This document shows positions 1-8,319 of a stretch of 63,964 bases of DNA, one piece after another. The stretch is from the NCBI GenBank assembly GCA_036268995.1, contig DATATB010000150.1, positions 1-63,964 on the forward strand, written 5' to 3'. The stretch comes from DATATB01 sp036268995 (GTDB lineage: Bacteria; Planctomycetota; Planctomycetia; Pirellulales; PNKZ01). Below the pieces are notes generated by a model, which had not been told where the DNA came from, did no database searches, and worked only from the letters and a program-made list of their open reading frames with translations. A program made the position numbers and the translations under genes. Each line of letters begins with the position of its first letter. Position 1 is the first letter of the stretch.

Positions 1-179
1 TGCCAAACGGCGACCAAACGCAAAACCACCACGCTTCGCTAGCAGAAGGCTAAGCCGAGAAAAGGCAACCAGTTCGCAACGAATTACGCGACTCAGCACG
101 ATGCCGGAAACCTGGGTAAAGACAAGGGCGTGAGCCCCTGGCTAACGACTTTCGGCCCCTCCGGGGCGAAGAACTGTTG
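1..179. other. No gene supported at the left edge
   Basis: I see no convincing coding region here. A short GC hairpin lies at about 150-169 (arms around GCCCC and GGGGC), just past the stop codon of the minus-strand membrane gene that follows. It could serve as that gene's terminator, but there is no clear T run. Confidence 0.4.
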
Positions 180-614
180 TTAGTGCTGCCAACTCGCGAT
201 CAAAAGACCCGCAAAAACCCACATGGTAAAAGGCCCGCCGACCGCGGTGATGCGGTGAAGCAATCGAATGGTTGGCTCGCTGGCTAGGAATCTCCTGGAC
301 TGAATCAGTATTAGTGTGCTGATCAATGATGCGATCAGCGCAGCGAAGCAAAAGCACCATGCGATGAGAAACAGTACCAGCATCGGAAGAAAGAGTTGGT
401 TGAGCGGCAGAAATTGGCTCGCCGCCTCGACGGAACAAACAAGCCACATGCAAACCCAGGCCATGAGCACCGGTCGTGCGCAGCGCCTGGCAGTCACTGC
501 CGCACGCCAAGAGTGGTAGTGTGCGTTCTCGTACGATCTCCTCATCCGCCACATCAAATACAATTGGCCACCAAGCGGGATTGTTATCGCCAGCGCCAAA
601 GCCGAATCGGACAT
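180..614 (-). CDS. Small multi-pass membrane protein, unknown function
   Basis: A 144-residue hydrophobic protein beginning MSDSALALAI. Four membrane segments are visible, at roughly residues 5-22, 48-66, 74-100 and 124-140, separated by basic loops such as RRSYENAHYHSWR. The frame stays open upstream of the chosen ATG, but that part is Arg/Pro-rich and reads like non-coding sequence. No family motif is recognised. Alternating hydrophobic and basic stretches support a real inner-membrane protein. It stands alone, with the small monooxygenase gene about 50 nt upstream on the same strand. Confidence 0.55.
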   Translation of the reverse strand: MSDSALALAITIPLGGQLYLMWRMRRSYENAHYHSWRAAVTARRCARPVLMAWVCMWLVCSVEAASQFLPLNQLFLPMLVLFLIAWCFCFAALIASLISTLILIQSRRFLASEPTIRLLHRITAVGGPFTMWVFAGLLIASWQH

Positions 615-663
615 GGTTGGCGCCCATCGTGCTCTGGGATTGCATGCTCTGTAGCTTGCTCGA

Positions 664-951
664 CTATTCAACCAACGTCGAAGGATGCGGCACGCGGTCG
701 ACCAGGGGTAGAACCTGGGGCTTGTAGACCGTGGTGTAGGCCTTGGCTTCGCGATGTTTGTCCAGCGCGGGCTGCGACTCCCAGTGCTCGCAGAGCGTGA
801 ACACACGCGGATCGCTTTGCGAGTGATAGACCTCGAAGCGCAGGCAGCCGGGCTCTTGCCGCGACAGCCGCCCCTGCTCGGACAGCAAACCTCGCACCTC
901 CTCGATATGTGCCGAGTCCTTGACGGTCAGCCAGATGTTCAGACAGATCAT
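664..951 (-). CDS. ABM-family (antibiotic biosynthesis monooxygenase-like) protein
   Basis: A 95-residue protein of the dimeric alpha/beta-barrel ABM fold. It starts MICLNIWLTVKD, and the middle reads EPGCLRFEVYHSQSDP followed by FTLCEHWES and DKHREAKAY. This matches the usual ABM order: a first beta strand, a helix ending in a Gly-Cys turn, a strand, an E.W strand, then a helix carrying the conserved His. Such proteins are cofactor-free quinol oxygenases or stress proteins; the substrate cannot be inferred. A GGAG Shine-Dalgarno sits about 6 nt before the ATG. A heptamer-repeat hairpin begins 17 nt upstream. Confidence 0.8.
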   Translation of the reverse strand: MICLNIWLTVKDSAHIEEVRGLLSEQGRLSRQEPGCLRFEVYHSQSDPRVFTLCEHWESQPALDKHREAKAYTTVYKPQVLPLVDRVPHPSTLVE

Positions 952-968
952 GGGTTGCTCCGGGGTTC

Positions 969-1066
969 AATGATGAAGGATGAATGCGGAATGATGAATA
1001 CAAAGCAATTTACCGCCGGCCGCTACTATATCCCATTCATCATTCATCATTCCGCATTCATCATTT
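969..1066. repeat. Heptamer-repeat hairpin, TCATTCA flavour
   Basis: The left arm (about 969-1000) is built of GAATGAT-type 7-nt units and the right arm (about 1034-1066) of the complementary CATTCAT units. The two arms pair over roughly 30 nt with a 33-nt loop. The right arm overlaps the stop codon of the TPR gene at 1061-1063. This is one of about fourteen sites of the same family in the window. Confidence 0.85.
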
Positions 1067-1960
1067 CCGATAAAACATCCGCTTCACCAGCCAGGCCAGC
1101 ACCAGCCCCATCCCGGCGCACGCCGACGCCGGGCGGCTGGAGTGCAGGTGCAGGCTGAGGTAGGTTCCTAAGCCCGCCATGCAGGCGAGCACCAGCAGGA
1201 TCGCGAACCAGGCAACCGTGCGGTGCGGATAGGCGGGCTCGCGCAGCAGGTGCTGCTGCACTTCCGGCCGCTCGAGCAGCGTCCGTACGGCCTTGCGGCC
1301 GCGGAGGTCTTTGCGCATGGCCTGCACAAAGCCGGCGTTGCCCGGCTCGTCCTGCATGATTTCGACCAAAGCTGCCGCCTTGGCATCCTGATGCTGCGAG
1401 CGCAAGACGATCACCATCGCCGATTGGGCCATCGAGCTGTTGGGATCGAGCTGCAAGGCTCGCTTCAAGCTGGCCTCGGCGGCGCTGGTGCGGTGCATGC
1501 GATGCTGGGCCAGGCCCAGCGCGGCCCAAGCTTCGGCCGACTGCTCGTTGGCGGCCAGGGCCTCTCGCGCAGCCAACTCGGCCGGCCGCGGGCCACGTTC
1601 CCAGGCCATAAACACGGCATACTCGGCCAGCAGGGCCGGCTCGCTGCTCGATAGCCGAATGGCCCGCTCAAAGGCCGATTGGGCTTTGCCCGTCGCTCCC
1701 GTTCGCCACGCCGTGCGCGCCACCAGCAGCGGCGCTTGCCGATCGTCGGGCGCGAGCTTCGCTGCTTGCTCGGCCTCGGCCAATGCGGCGTCGGGCTGGT
1801 CCATCGCCAACAGTACGTTGGCACGCAGTTGATGAACTTGTGCCTGGCCGCTACCCGATGCGTGCAACTGGTCGAGCAAGGCTAAGGCCCGGGCATGCTC
1901 GCCGGCCGCGAGCGCTTCGCCGATTTCGGAGGCCAGCTTTTCGAGATCTTCCGGCGGCAT
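1061..1960 (-). CDS. TPR-repeat membrane-anchored protein
   Basis: A 299-residue protein beginning MPPEDLEKLASEIGE. Residues 1-210 form tetratricopeptide helices; repeats end in phrases such as DQPDAALAEAEQAAKLAPDD and TSAAEASLKRALQLDPNS. Two membrane segments follow near the C-terminus (VAWFAILLVLACMAGLG and ACAGMGLVLAWLV), ending in KRMFYRK. It is probably a cytosolic TPR scaffold tethered to the inner membrane; no enzymatic motif is seen. It lies 23 nt after argG and is likely co-transcribed with it. The frame stays open far upstream through argG, but argG is the real gene there. The stop codon falls in a heptamer hairpin. Confidence 0.75.
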   Translation of the reverse strand: MPPEDLEKLASEIGEALAAGEHARALALLDQLHASGSGQAQVHQLRANVLLAMDQPDAALAEAEQAAKLAPDDRQAPLLVARTAWRTGATGKAQSAFERAIRLSSSEPALLAEYAVFMAWERGPRPAELAAREALAANEQSAEAWAALGLAQHRMHRTSAAEASLKRALQLDPNSSMAQSAMVIVLRSQHQDAKAAALVEIMQDEPGNAGFVQAMRKDLRGRKAVRTLLERPEVQQHLLREPAYPHRTVAWFAILLVLACMAGLGTYLSLHLHSSRPASACAGMGLVLAWLVKRMFYRK

Positions 1961-1983
1961 GGCAGTGGAGCGCCGAGTTCGAC

Positions 1984-3198
1984 TTAGTATTCGCGTGGAT
2001 GCACCCGGCCTTGCACGCGGATGGGCAGGCCCTGGATCCGCAAAAAGCCTTCGGCGTCGGTCTGGTTGTACGAGCCGCCGCCTTCCATGCTGGCCACGGC
2101 CTCGTCGTACAGGCTGCCCGGGCTTTGTCGCCCCGCAACCATGATGTTGCCCTTGTACAGCTTGAGGGTCACTTCGCCGGTCACCGGCCGCTGCGCCTGT
2201 CTGATAAACGCCAGCAAGGCGTCGAACTTGGCCGCGTACCAGAAGCCGTAGTACACCATCTCGGCCACTTCCGGCGCCAGGCGGTCGCGCAGGTGTACCA
2301 GATCGCGATCGAGCGTCAGTTGCTCCAAATAGCGATGGGCGTCGTATAGCACGGTCATGCCGGGGGCCTCGTACACGCCGCGGCTTTTCATGCCTACGAA
2401 GCGGTTCTCGACCACGTCGATGCGGCCCACGCCATTGCGGCCGCCGATCGTGTTTAGCTCGCGCACGATGGCCAGCGGACCCAGCTCGCGGCCGTTGACG
2501 CTCGTCGGCACGCCCGAGCGAAAGCCGATCTTCACCGTCTCGGGCTTGTCGGGCGCTTGCTGCGGCGAGACGGTCATGCCGAAGTCGACCACCTCGACGC
2601 CACACACGCCCAGGTCCTCGAGCTTGCCGGCCTCGTAACTGATGTGCAGGCAGTTTTCGTCGGAACTGTAGGGCTTGGCGGTGCTGGCTTTGACCGGGAT
2701 TTTTTTCTCGTCGCAATAGGCGATCATTTCGGTCCGACCAGCAAAAAGCTGGCGGAAGCGCTCGATGCGCCACGGCGCGATCACCTTCACGGCCGGATCC
2801 AGGGCCTCGGCCGCAAGCTGGAAGCGGCACTGGTCGTTGCCCTTGCCCGTCGCACCGTGAGCGAAGGCATCGGCCCCCACTTCGCGGGCCACTTGCAGAC
2901 AAGCCTTGCTGATCAGCGGCCGGGCGATGGACGTACCCAGCAGGTACATGCCTTCGTAGCGGGCCTGCCACTGGAGCACCGGAAATGCGAAGTCGCGGCA
3001 GAGTTCGTCCTGCACGTCGACAATCCGGCTGCTCTTCGCCCCGCAATTGCGAGCCTTGGCCAGGGTCGCCTGGCGGTCTTCGCACGGCTGGCCCAAGTCC
3101 ACATAGACGGCGTGGACCTCGTAACCTTCGTCCTGGAGCCAACCGAGAATCACCGACGTGTCCAGACCGCCGGAATAAGCGAGCACGCAACTGGGCAT
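1984..3198 (-). CDS. argG: Argininosuccinate synthase
   Basis: A 404-residue full-length ArgG, which joins citrulline and aspartate using ATP in the penultimate step of arginine synthesis. The N-terminal nucleotide-binding loop YSGGLDTS is at residues 8-15. Other family blocks are visible: GATGKGNDQCRF, STAKPYSSDENCLH, FRSGVPTSVNG, NTIGGRNGVGRIDVVENR, GMKSRGVYEAPG and TLKLYKGNIMVAGRQSP. Length and start match the family. It is followed closely by the TPR membrane gene, and no other arg gene is nearby. Confidence 0.97.
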   Translation of the reverse strand: MPSCVLAYSGGLDTSVILGWLQDEGYEVHAVYVDLGQPCEDRQATLAKARNCGAKSSRIVDVQDELCRDFAFPVLQWQARYEGMYLLGTSIARPLISKACLQVAREVGADAFAHGATGKGNDQCRFQLAAEALDPAVKVIAPWRIERFRQLFAGRTEMIAYCDEKKIPVKASTAKPYSSDENCLHISYEAGKLEDLGVCGVEVVDFGMTVSPQQAPDKPETVKIGFRSGVPTSVNGRELGPLAIVRELNTIGGRNGVGRIDVVENRFVGMKSRGVYEAPGMTVLYDAHRYLEQLTLDRDLVHLRDRLAPEVAEMVYYGFWYAAKFDALLAFIRQAQRPVTGEVTLKLYKGNIMVAGRQSPGSLYDEAVASMEGGGSYNQTDAEGFLRIQGLPIRVQGRVHPREY

Positions 3199-3339
3199 GG
3201 AAACTCCGCAAGCAGAAAAATCGACGAACGTCCCGCGGCCGCACGCCGCGCCAACCCATCTTCAAGACGCCATTGTCCTAGGCGGCAATAGGGCTGACAA
3301 GGGACTAGTTGAAGCGGTTCGGTTCGAGGTTAAGACACG

Positions 3340-3642
3340 TCACTCAATCCCGAAAAAACGTACTGCCAAAACAAAGCCGAAAAAAAGGCACAGCCCAATC
3401 GCCAGCAATGCGTACTGCACGCATAGCGCTTTCATCACGAAGTACCCAAGCCGGCCCACATAAAACACAGCGCGCAGCCAGCCGAAAATCACGCCAGCAG
3501 AGAGAAATAGCAGCGTGTACCCGGCCGCGAGCCATGACTGGATGAAAATCAGCGCTGCTGCGATGGCCGCAGACCCTAGAAGGAACGCAACAATTAGGGG
3601 TGTTGGCGGCGGCTCGTGGCCTTCGAGTTTCTCTTCGTCCAT
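3340..3642 (-). CDS. Small membrane protein, unknown function
   Basis: A 100-residue protein beginning MDEEKLEGHEPPPTPLIVAF. After an acidic, Pro-rich N-terminus it has about three membrane segments: LIVAFLLGSAAIAAALIFI, LAAGYTLLFLSAGVIFGWL and ALLAIGLCLFFGFVLAVRFF. No family is recognised. It lies between argG and the divergent esterase gene. Confidence 0.6.
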   Translation of the reverse strand: MDEEKLEGHEPPPTPLIVAFLLGSAAIAAALIFIQSWLAAGYTLLFLSAGVIFGWLRAVFYVGRLGYFVMKALCVQYALLAIGLCLFFGFVLAVRFFGIE

Positions 3643-3813
3643 ACCGCGATTCTATCCGCGAGCCCGGCGACAAGCGACGTGGCCGCTCGACTGCCGCGGC
3701 ATGTGCAACATTCATACGCGACCTGCGGCACCTGCTTGCTGGTCGCGCCCCGGGCGGTTTACACTGTCGCTCGACATCGCCCCACCCACTGATTTTCAAG
3801 AAAGCCCGCATTT

Positions 3814-5535
3814 ATGCGAAATCTACTGACCCGTGCCGCAATGCTCACGGCACTGTTGGGGGCCTCGATCGCCGCGGCGGCCGACGATTCGGCCGAAGTG
3901 CCCAAGGGCGAGTTGATCAAGCGCACGTTCAGCTCCAGCAAGTTCTTTCCCGGCACGGTGCGGGATTACGTGATCTATGTTCCCAAGCAGTACGACCCGG
4001 ACAAGCCGGCCTGCGTACATGTGAACCAGGACGGCGTGCAATTCAAGGCACCGGAGGTGTTCGACCGCTTGATTCATGAAAAAAAGCTGCCGGTGATCAT
4101 CGGCGTGTTCGTCAAGCCGGGCGTGGTGAAAGCAAAGTCAGCCGACGCGCTCGACCGCTTCAATCGCAGCTATGAATATGACGGCCTGGGCCCGAACTAC
4201 GCCGGCTTCCTGCTCGACGAGCTGCTGCCCGAGGTCGAGCAACAGCGAACGTCCGACGGCCGGCCGATCCGGCTGTCGGCTTCGGGCAACGATCGCTCGA
4301 TCGCCGGCACCAGCAGCGGCGCGATCTGCGCGTTCACGGCCGCCTGGGAGCGGCCGGATGCCTTTAGTCGGGTGTTTAGCGGCGTCGGCACGTACGTCGG
4401 ACTGCGCGGCGGCAATGTGTATCCCACGCTGGTGCGCAAGTTCGAGCCCAAAACTATTCGCGTGTATCTCGAAGATGGCAGCAACGACTTGAATATCTAT
4501 GGCGGCGACTGGTGGATGGCCAACCAGGAAATGGAACGGGCACTGGTCTTTGCCGGCTACGAGGTCCAGCACAATTGGGGCACCGGCCAGCACAACGGCA
4601 AACACGCCACGGAGGTGTTTCCCGAGGCGATCGAGTGGCTGTGGAAAGACTGGCCGCAACCGGTCCGCGCTGGCGCCGGCTCGCCGCAGTTGCAGCAGAT
4701 TCTGATTCCGGGCGAAGACTGGCACGTGGTGAGCGAGGGATACACTTTCACTGAAGGCCCGGCGGCCAACGCGGCGGGCGAGGTGTTTTTCAACGACATT
4801 CCCAACGACAAGACCTACAAGATCGCGACCGACGGCAAGGTGAGCGTGTTCGCCGAAGACACGCAGCAAGCCAACGGCCAGGCCTTTGGCCCCGATGGCC
4901 GGCTGTATGCCGTGGCCGGTGGCGGCGAGCTCGTGGCCTACAAGCCGGATGGCAAGCGCGAGGTGGTGGCCGAAGGGATCAGCGGCAACGATATTGTCGT
5001 GGCGCACAACGGCCACATCTATCTGACAAGCCCCAGCCGCAATCCCAGTCGCCCCAGCCGGCTGTGGCACATCAGCCCCTCGGGCGACAAGCACGAGATG
5101 GCGACGGAGATGAAATTCCCCAACGGCATCGCACTTTCACCCGATCAGACCTGGCTCTACGTGCCCGACAGCCAAAGCCACTGGGTCAACAGCTTCCAGG
5201 TGCTGTCCGACGGAACGTTGGCGAACAAGCAGAAGTATTACCATCTGCACGTGCCCGACACGGCCGACCTGTCGGGCGCCGACGGCATGCGGACCGATCG
5301 CGACGGCCGGCTGTACGTCGCCACGCGGATGGGCATCCAGGTCTGCGACCAGGCCGGCCGCGTGAACTGCATCATTCCCACGCCCAACGGCAAGATCGCG
5401 AACCTGTGCTTCGGCGGCAAGGACTTTGACGTGCTCTACGCCACGTGCAGCGAAAAGGTTTACAAGCGCAAAGTGCGCGTGAAAGGCGCCAACGCCTGGC
5501 AAAAGCCGTTCAAGCCAGCCCCGCCGAAGTTATAA
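3814..5535 (+). CDS. Secreted esterase fused to SMP-30/gluconolactonase domain
   Basis: A 573-residue exported protein with signal peptide MRNLLTRAAMLTALLGASIAAAA. Residues 30-290 form an Esterase-D-like alpha/beta hydrolase; the nucleophile elbow is probably IAGTSSGA with FTAAWERPDAFSRVFSGVG after it, and a late His lies in NGKHATEVFPEA. Residues 300-573 form an SMP-30/gluconolactonase beta-propeller, with DWHVVSEGYTFTEGPAAN, QANGQAFGPDGRLYAV, KFPNGIALSPDQTWLYVPDS and DGMRTDRDGRLYVAT, typical of its metal-binding loops. The pairing suggests breakdown of an esterified sugar or lactone outside the cytoplasm; the substrate is unknown. It converges with the flavoprotein gene 23 nt downstream. 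Confidence 0.85.
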   Translation: MRNLLTRAAMLTALLGASIAAAADDSAEVPKGELIKRTFSSSKFFPGTVRDYVIYVPKQYDPDKPACVHVNQDGVQFKAPEVFDRLIHEKKLPVIIGVFVKPGVVKAKSADALDRFNRSYEYDGLGPNYAGFLLDELLPEVEQQRTSDGRPIRLSASGNDRSIAGTSSGAICAFTAAWERPDAFSRVFSGVGTYVGLRGGNVYPTLVRKFEPKTIRVYLEDGSNDLNIYGGDWWMANQEMERALVFAGYEVQHNWGTGQHNGKHATEVFPEAIEWLWKDWPQPVRAGAGSPQLQQILIPGEDWHVVSEGYTFTEGPAANAAGEVFFNDIPNDKTYKIATDGKVSVFAEDTQQANGQAFGPDGRLYAVAGGGELVAYKPDGKREVVAEGISGNDIVVAHNGHIYLTSPSRNPSRPSRLWHISPSGDKHEMATEMKFPNGIALSPDQTWLYVPDSQSHWVNSFQVLSDGTLANKQKYYHLHVPDTADLSGADGMRTDRDGRLYVATRMGIQVCDQAGRVNCIIPTPNGKIANLCFGGKDFDVLYATCSEKVYKRKVRVKGANAWQKPFKPAPPKL

Positions 5536-5558
5536 ACCTCGATCAAAAAGCGAGAGCC

Positions 5559-6848
5559 CTACGCATGGCTGCCGGCGAGCCAGCCGGTGCTGAAGGCGGC
5601 TTGAAAGTTGTAGCCGCCGATGGGTCCGTCCAGATCGAGCACCTCGCCGGCCAGGTAAAGGCCGGGGCACAGCTTGCTGGCCATCGTGTGCGAATCGACT
5701 TCGTCCAGCGCGATGCCGCCAGCCGTGACTTCGGCCTTTTCGAATCCACGCGTGCCCTGGACGGGAATCCGCGTCTGCTTGATCGCCGCCACCAGCTGCT
5801 CGCGCGCCTGCCGGCCGAACTCGGCAGCCCGACGCTCCAGCGGCAGACCGAGCTGCGCAAACAGCGACTCCAGCAGCCGCCGCGGAAGCTCGGCCGGCAA
5901 CAGGCCGACAAGCTGCTTGCCGCCGGCGCTGGCTGCCAACTGGTCGATTTGCTGTTTCAGCGTCTCACCCTTCATGCCCGGCAAAAAATCGCATTCGAGC
6001 ACGAGCGACGCCGGCCGCGGGTGCCCGCTGACCGCGCGGCTGACATCCAAGATCACCGGCCCGGACAGTCCGAAATGTGTGAACAAAAACGACCCGCGCG
6101 CCGCGGTCAGGCTGCCAGCGGCTTTTGAGCGAGCCTTTTTAGGCGATTCGGCATTGGGTGTCGCCCATTCGGCAGTCGGCTCGACGACTCGCACTGCCAC
6201 GTCGGGAATCGTCACGCCGGAGAGTTGGCGCACCCACTCGGCCGAAACGGTAATTGGCACCAGGGCCGGCCGCGGCGGAACGATCGTGTGTCCCCATTGA
6301 GCGGCCCAGGCGTAGCCGTCGCCGGTGGTGCCCGAACCGGGATACGACCGGCCGCCGGTAGTCAGGAGAATGCTGTCCGCCGCCAGTATCCGCAATTCAG
6401 TGACGACTTCAAAATCGGACGAAGTCTTGGTGAGTGTGCGGACCGGCTCGGCCAGGGCCAGCGTCGCTCCGCTCTGCTGGAGCCGCTTGAGCAGCGCCAG
6501 TTGCACGTCCAGGGCCTTGTCGCTCGCCGGAAAGATCTTGCCGGTGGGCTCGACTTTGGTCCGCACGCCGAGTTGCTCGAACAGCTCGACCAATGCCTGC
6601 GGCGAAAGGCCCGCCAGGGCCGAGTGCAAAAATTTTCCCGGCGGGCCGAAAGCCGCGACGATGCCGCGAATATCGGTCGCCTGCGTGATGTTGCAGCGCG
6701 TGCCACCGGACATCAGGATCTTGACGCCCGGCTTGCGGTTCTTCTCCACGAGCAACGTCCGCCGGCCGCGCTCGGCCGCCCGCGCCGCCGCCAGCAACCC
6801 CGCCGCCCCCGCCCCGATGACAATTACGTCCCAATGTTCGCTGGTCAT
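5559..6848 (-). CDS. NAD(P)/FAD-dependent oxidoreductase, HI0933/BaiN-like
   Basis: A 429-residue flavoprotein. The N-terminal Rossmann motif is VIVIGAGAAGLLAAARAAERG, with the E of LLVEKNRKPG, and then the family block KILMSGGTRCNIT. Further blocks are TTGGRSYPGSGTTGDGYAWA, GSFLFTHFGLSGPVILDVSR and, at the C-terminus, LYLAGEVLDLDGPIGGYNFQAAFSTG. These mark the HI0933-like (BaiN/RdsA) group of cytosolic oxidoreductases with no agreed physiological role. Length is normal. It stands alone, downstream of a three-part palindrome. Confidence 0.9.
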   Translation of the reverse strand: MTSEHWDVIVIGAGAAGLLAAARAAERGRRTLLVEKNRKPGVKILMSGGTRCNITQATDIRGIVAAFGPPGKFLHSALAGLSPQALVELFEQLGVRTKVEPTGKIFPASDKALDVQLALLKRLQQSGATLALAEPVRTLTKTSSDFEVVTELRILAADSILLTTGGRSYPGSGTTGDGYAWAAQWGHTIVPPRPALVPITVSAEWVRQLSGVTIPDVAVRVVEPTAEWATPNAESPKKARSKAAGSLTAARGSFLFTHFGLSGPVILDVSRAVSGHPRPASLVLECDFLPGMKGETLKQQIDQLAASAGGKQLVGLLPAELPRRLLESLFAQLGLPLERRAAEFGRQAREQLVAAIKQTRIPVQGTRGFEKAEVTAGGIALDEVDSHTMASKLCPGLYLAGEVLDLDGPIGGYNFQAAFSTGWLAGSHA

Positions 6849-6961
6849 CGGTCAATCTGCTTCGATCCGCAAGCCAGAGGAAATCCACGCCGCCGAGCAT
6901 CCGGGCCCGATCAAAACAGGTGAAAGACTAGCGAAATGTTCGAGGAGTCGGCCTACCCGGA

Positions 6962-7027
6962 ATTCCGCTTAGTAAAGAACTCTTTACTAAGCCGCGTCGC
7001 TAGTAAAGGAAACTTTACTAGCGGAAT
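6962..7027. repeat. Nested palindrome, three-way-junction shaped
   Basis: Two perfect hairpins stand side by side. The first has 12-nt arms (6967-6978 with 6981-6992, around TTAGTAAAG). The second has 11-nt arms (6998-7008 with 7013-7023, around TAGTAAAG). They are enclosed by a 7-nt outer stem, ATTCCGC at 6962-6968 and GCGGAAT at 7021-7027. The element is AT-rich against its surroundings and lies between the 3' end of the aminotransferase gene and the 5' end of the flavoprotein gene. It may be a terminator, a protein-binding site or a small mobile palindrome. Confidence 0.8.
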
Positions 7028-7041
7028 GGCTTGATCTCCGG

Positions 7042-8226
7042 CTAACGGCCCAGCGCATACGCCTGGTTGGCGCCGGCGACGCCGGCGCCGGGTTGGAAGC
7101 GATGGCCTTGCTCGGCGAGCAGTTGCTCCAAGGCGGCCAGCAGCAAGAGCACGTTGCCGGAGCGCGAGCCGTGACCCATTAGCCCAATGCGCCAGGCCTT
7201 GCCCTTGAAGGCGCCGAGGCCGCCGCCGATTTCGATGCCGAAGCGCTCGAGCAGCCCGCGCCGCACGGCCGCGTCGTCGACGCCGGTGGGCACGAGCACG
7301 GCGTTGAGCATCGGCAGTTGATGGCCTTCGGCGGCCGCGTAGCGAATGCCCAAGGCGGCCAGGCCCTGCTTGAGCGCCCGATGGTTCAGCAAATGCCGCT
7401 CGAACGCGCGGTCGAGCCCCTCTTCCAGCACCAGCCGCAGCGCCTCGTACAAGCCGTACGTCATGTTGATCGGCGCCGTGTGATGATAGACGCGCTCTTC
7501 GCTCCAATAGCGAGCCAGCATCGAGACGTCCAAATACCAGCTTTGGACCTTGGTCTTGCGCTTGAGGACCACGTCCATGGCCCGGGCGTTGAATGACACC
7601 GGCGCCAGGCCCGGCGGGCAGCTCAAGCACTTTTGCGTGCCGGAGTAAATCGCATCGATGCCCCAGGCGTCGACTTCCACCGGCATGCCGCCCAGCGACG
7701 TGACCGCATCGACCAGCAGCAGCGCGCCAGCGTCGTGCACTACGCGGGCAATCTCTTCGAGCGGCTGCGAAGCGCCCGTCGAGGTCTCGGCCATGACAAT
7801 GCCGACAACCTTGGGTTTTGATTTCGCCAGCGCCGCTTTGAGATCGTCGGGCGAAAAGACTTCGCCCCAGGGCCGCTCGACGCGCGTCACCTGCGCACCG
7901 GCGCGCGTCGCCACGTCCACCATCCGCTCGCCGAACACGCCGTTGACGCAGATCAGCATCGCGTCGCCCGGCTCGATGAGATTGACCACGGTGGTTTCCA
8001 TGCCGGCCGAGCCGGTGCCGCTGATGGCCATGGTCATCGGATTCTCGGTGCGAAACACGGCCCGCAACATCCGCTGCATTTCGTTCATCAATTGCAGGTA
8101 GTACGGGTCGAGATGCCCGACGGTGCTGGCGGCCAGGGCCTGCAAGACCGTGGGCGCGACAGGACTGGGGCCGGGGCCCAACAGCACGCGGACTGGAGGT
8201 GCCAAGGGAGCGGCAACGTGTGTCAC
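7042..8226 (-). CDS. Class V aminotransferase (alanine/serine-glyoxylate type)
   Basis: A 394-residue fold-type I PLP enzyme that transfers an amino group, most likely between alanine or serine and glyoxylate. The opening LLGPGPSPVAPTVLQAL and HLDPYYLQLMNEMQ are typical of this group. GTGSAGMETTVVNL follows, then the PLP-binding Asp in LLVDAVTSLGG (about D173), the Schiff-base Lys in IYSGTQKCLSCPPG (K199), and YHHTAPINMTYGLYEAL. The C-terminal domain ends with GGLGAFKGKAWRIGLMGHGS. Length is normal. It is preceded by a terminator that isolates it from the isochorismatase-fold gene, so it is probably transcribed alone. Confidence 0.92.
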   Translation of the reverse strand: MTHVAAPLAPPVRVLLGPGPSPVAPTVLQALAASTVGHLDPYYLQLMNEMQRMLRAVFRTENPMTMAISGTGSAGMETTVVNLIEPGDAMLICVNGVFGERMVDVATRAGAQVTRVERPWGEVFSPDDLKAALAKSKPKVVGIVMAETSTGASQPLEEIARVVHDAGALLLVDAVTSLGGMPVEVDAWGIDAIYSGTQKCLSCPPGLAPVSFNARAMDVVLKRKTKVQSWYLDVSMLARYWSEERVYHHTAPINMTYGLYEALRLVLEEGLDRAFERHLLNHRALKQGLAALGIRYAAAEGHQLPMLNAVLVPTGVDDAAVRRGLLERFGIEIGGGLGAFKGKAWRIGLMGHGSRSGNVLLLLAALEQLLAEQGHRFQPGAGVAGANQAYALGR

Positions 8227-8242
8227 GAAAAGGATCCTTTAA

Positions 8243-8272
8243 AAGAAAAAATCACCCGGCTTAAAAGCCGGG
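8243..8272 (-). terminator. Rho-independent terminator after the isochorismatase-fold gene
   Basis: Read on the minus strand, an 8-bp stem CCCGGCTT/AAGCCGGG (8255-8272) is followed at once by a T-rich run (complement of 8243-8251). It lies about 35 nt past the stop of the gene ending at 8305 and just before the aminotransferase start. Confidence 0.8.
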
Positions 8273-8287
8273 GCTAAATGGTTCTTC

Positions 8288-8319
8288 GATTCATCATTCA
8301 GTATTCATCGTTCATCATT
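8288..8319. repeat. Heptamer repeat, single arm, TCATTCA flavour
   Basis: A one-armed run of TCATTCA/TCGTTCA-type units without a nearby complementary arm. It overlaps the stop codon of the gene ending at 8305 and encodes its last residues, NDER. Confidence 0.8.

Noticed and set aside
1..141. End of a plus-strand gene entering from the left
   Set aside because: Frames stop early or read as basic, low-quality sequence; not enough is present to support a gene.
1061..3265. One very long open frame on the minus strand covering both the TPR gene and argG
   Set aside because: The upstream part is an out-of-frame reading of argG, with Arg/Gly/Pro-rich sequence. Only the part from 1960 down has real TPR helices.
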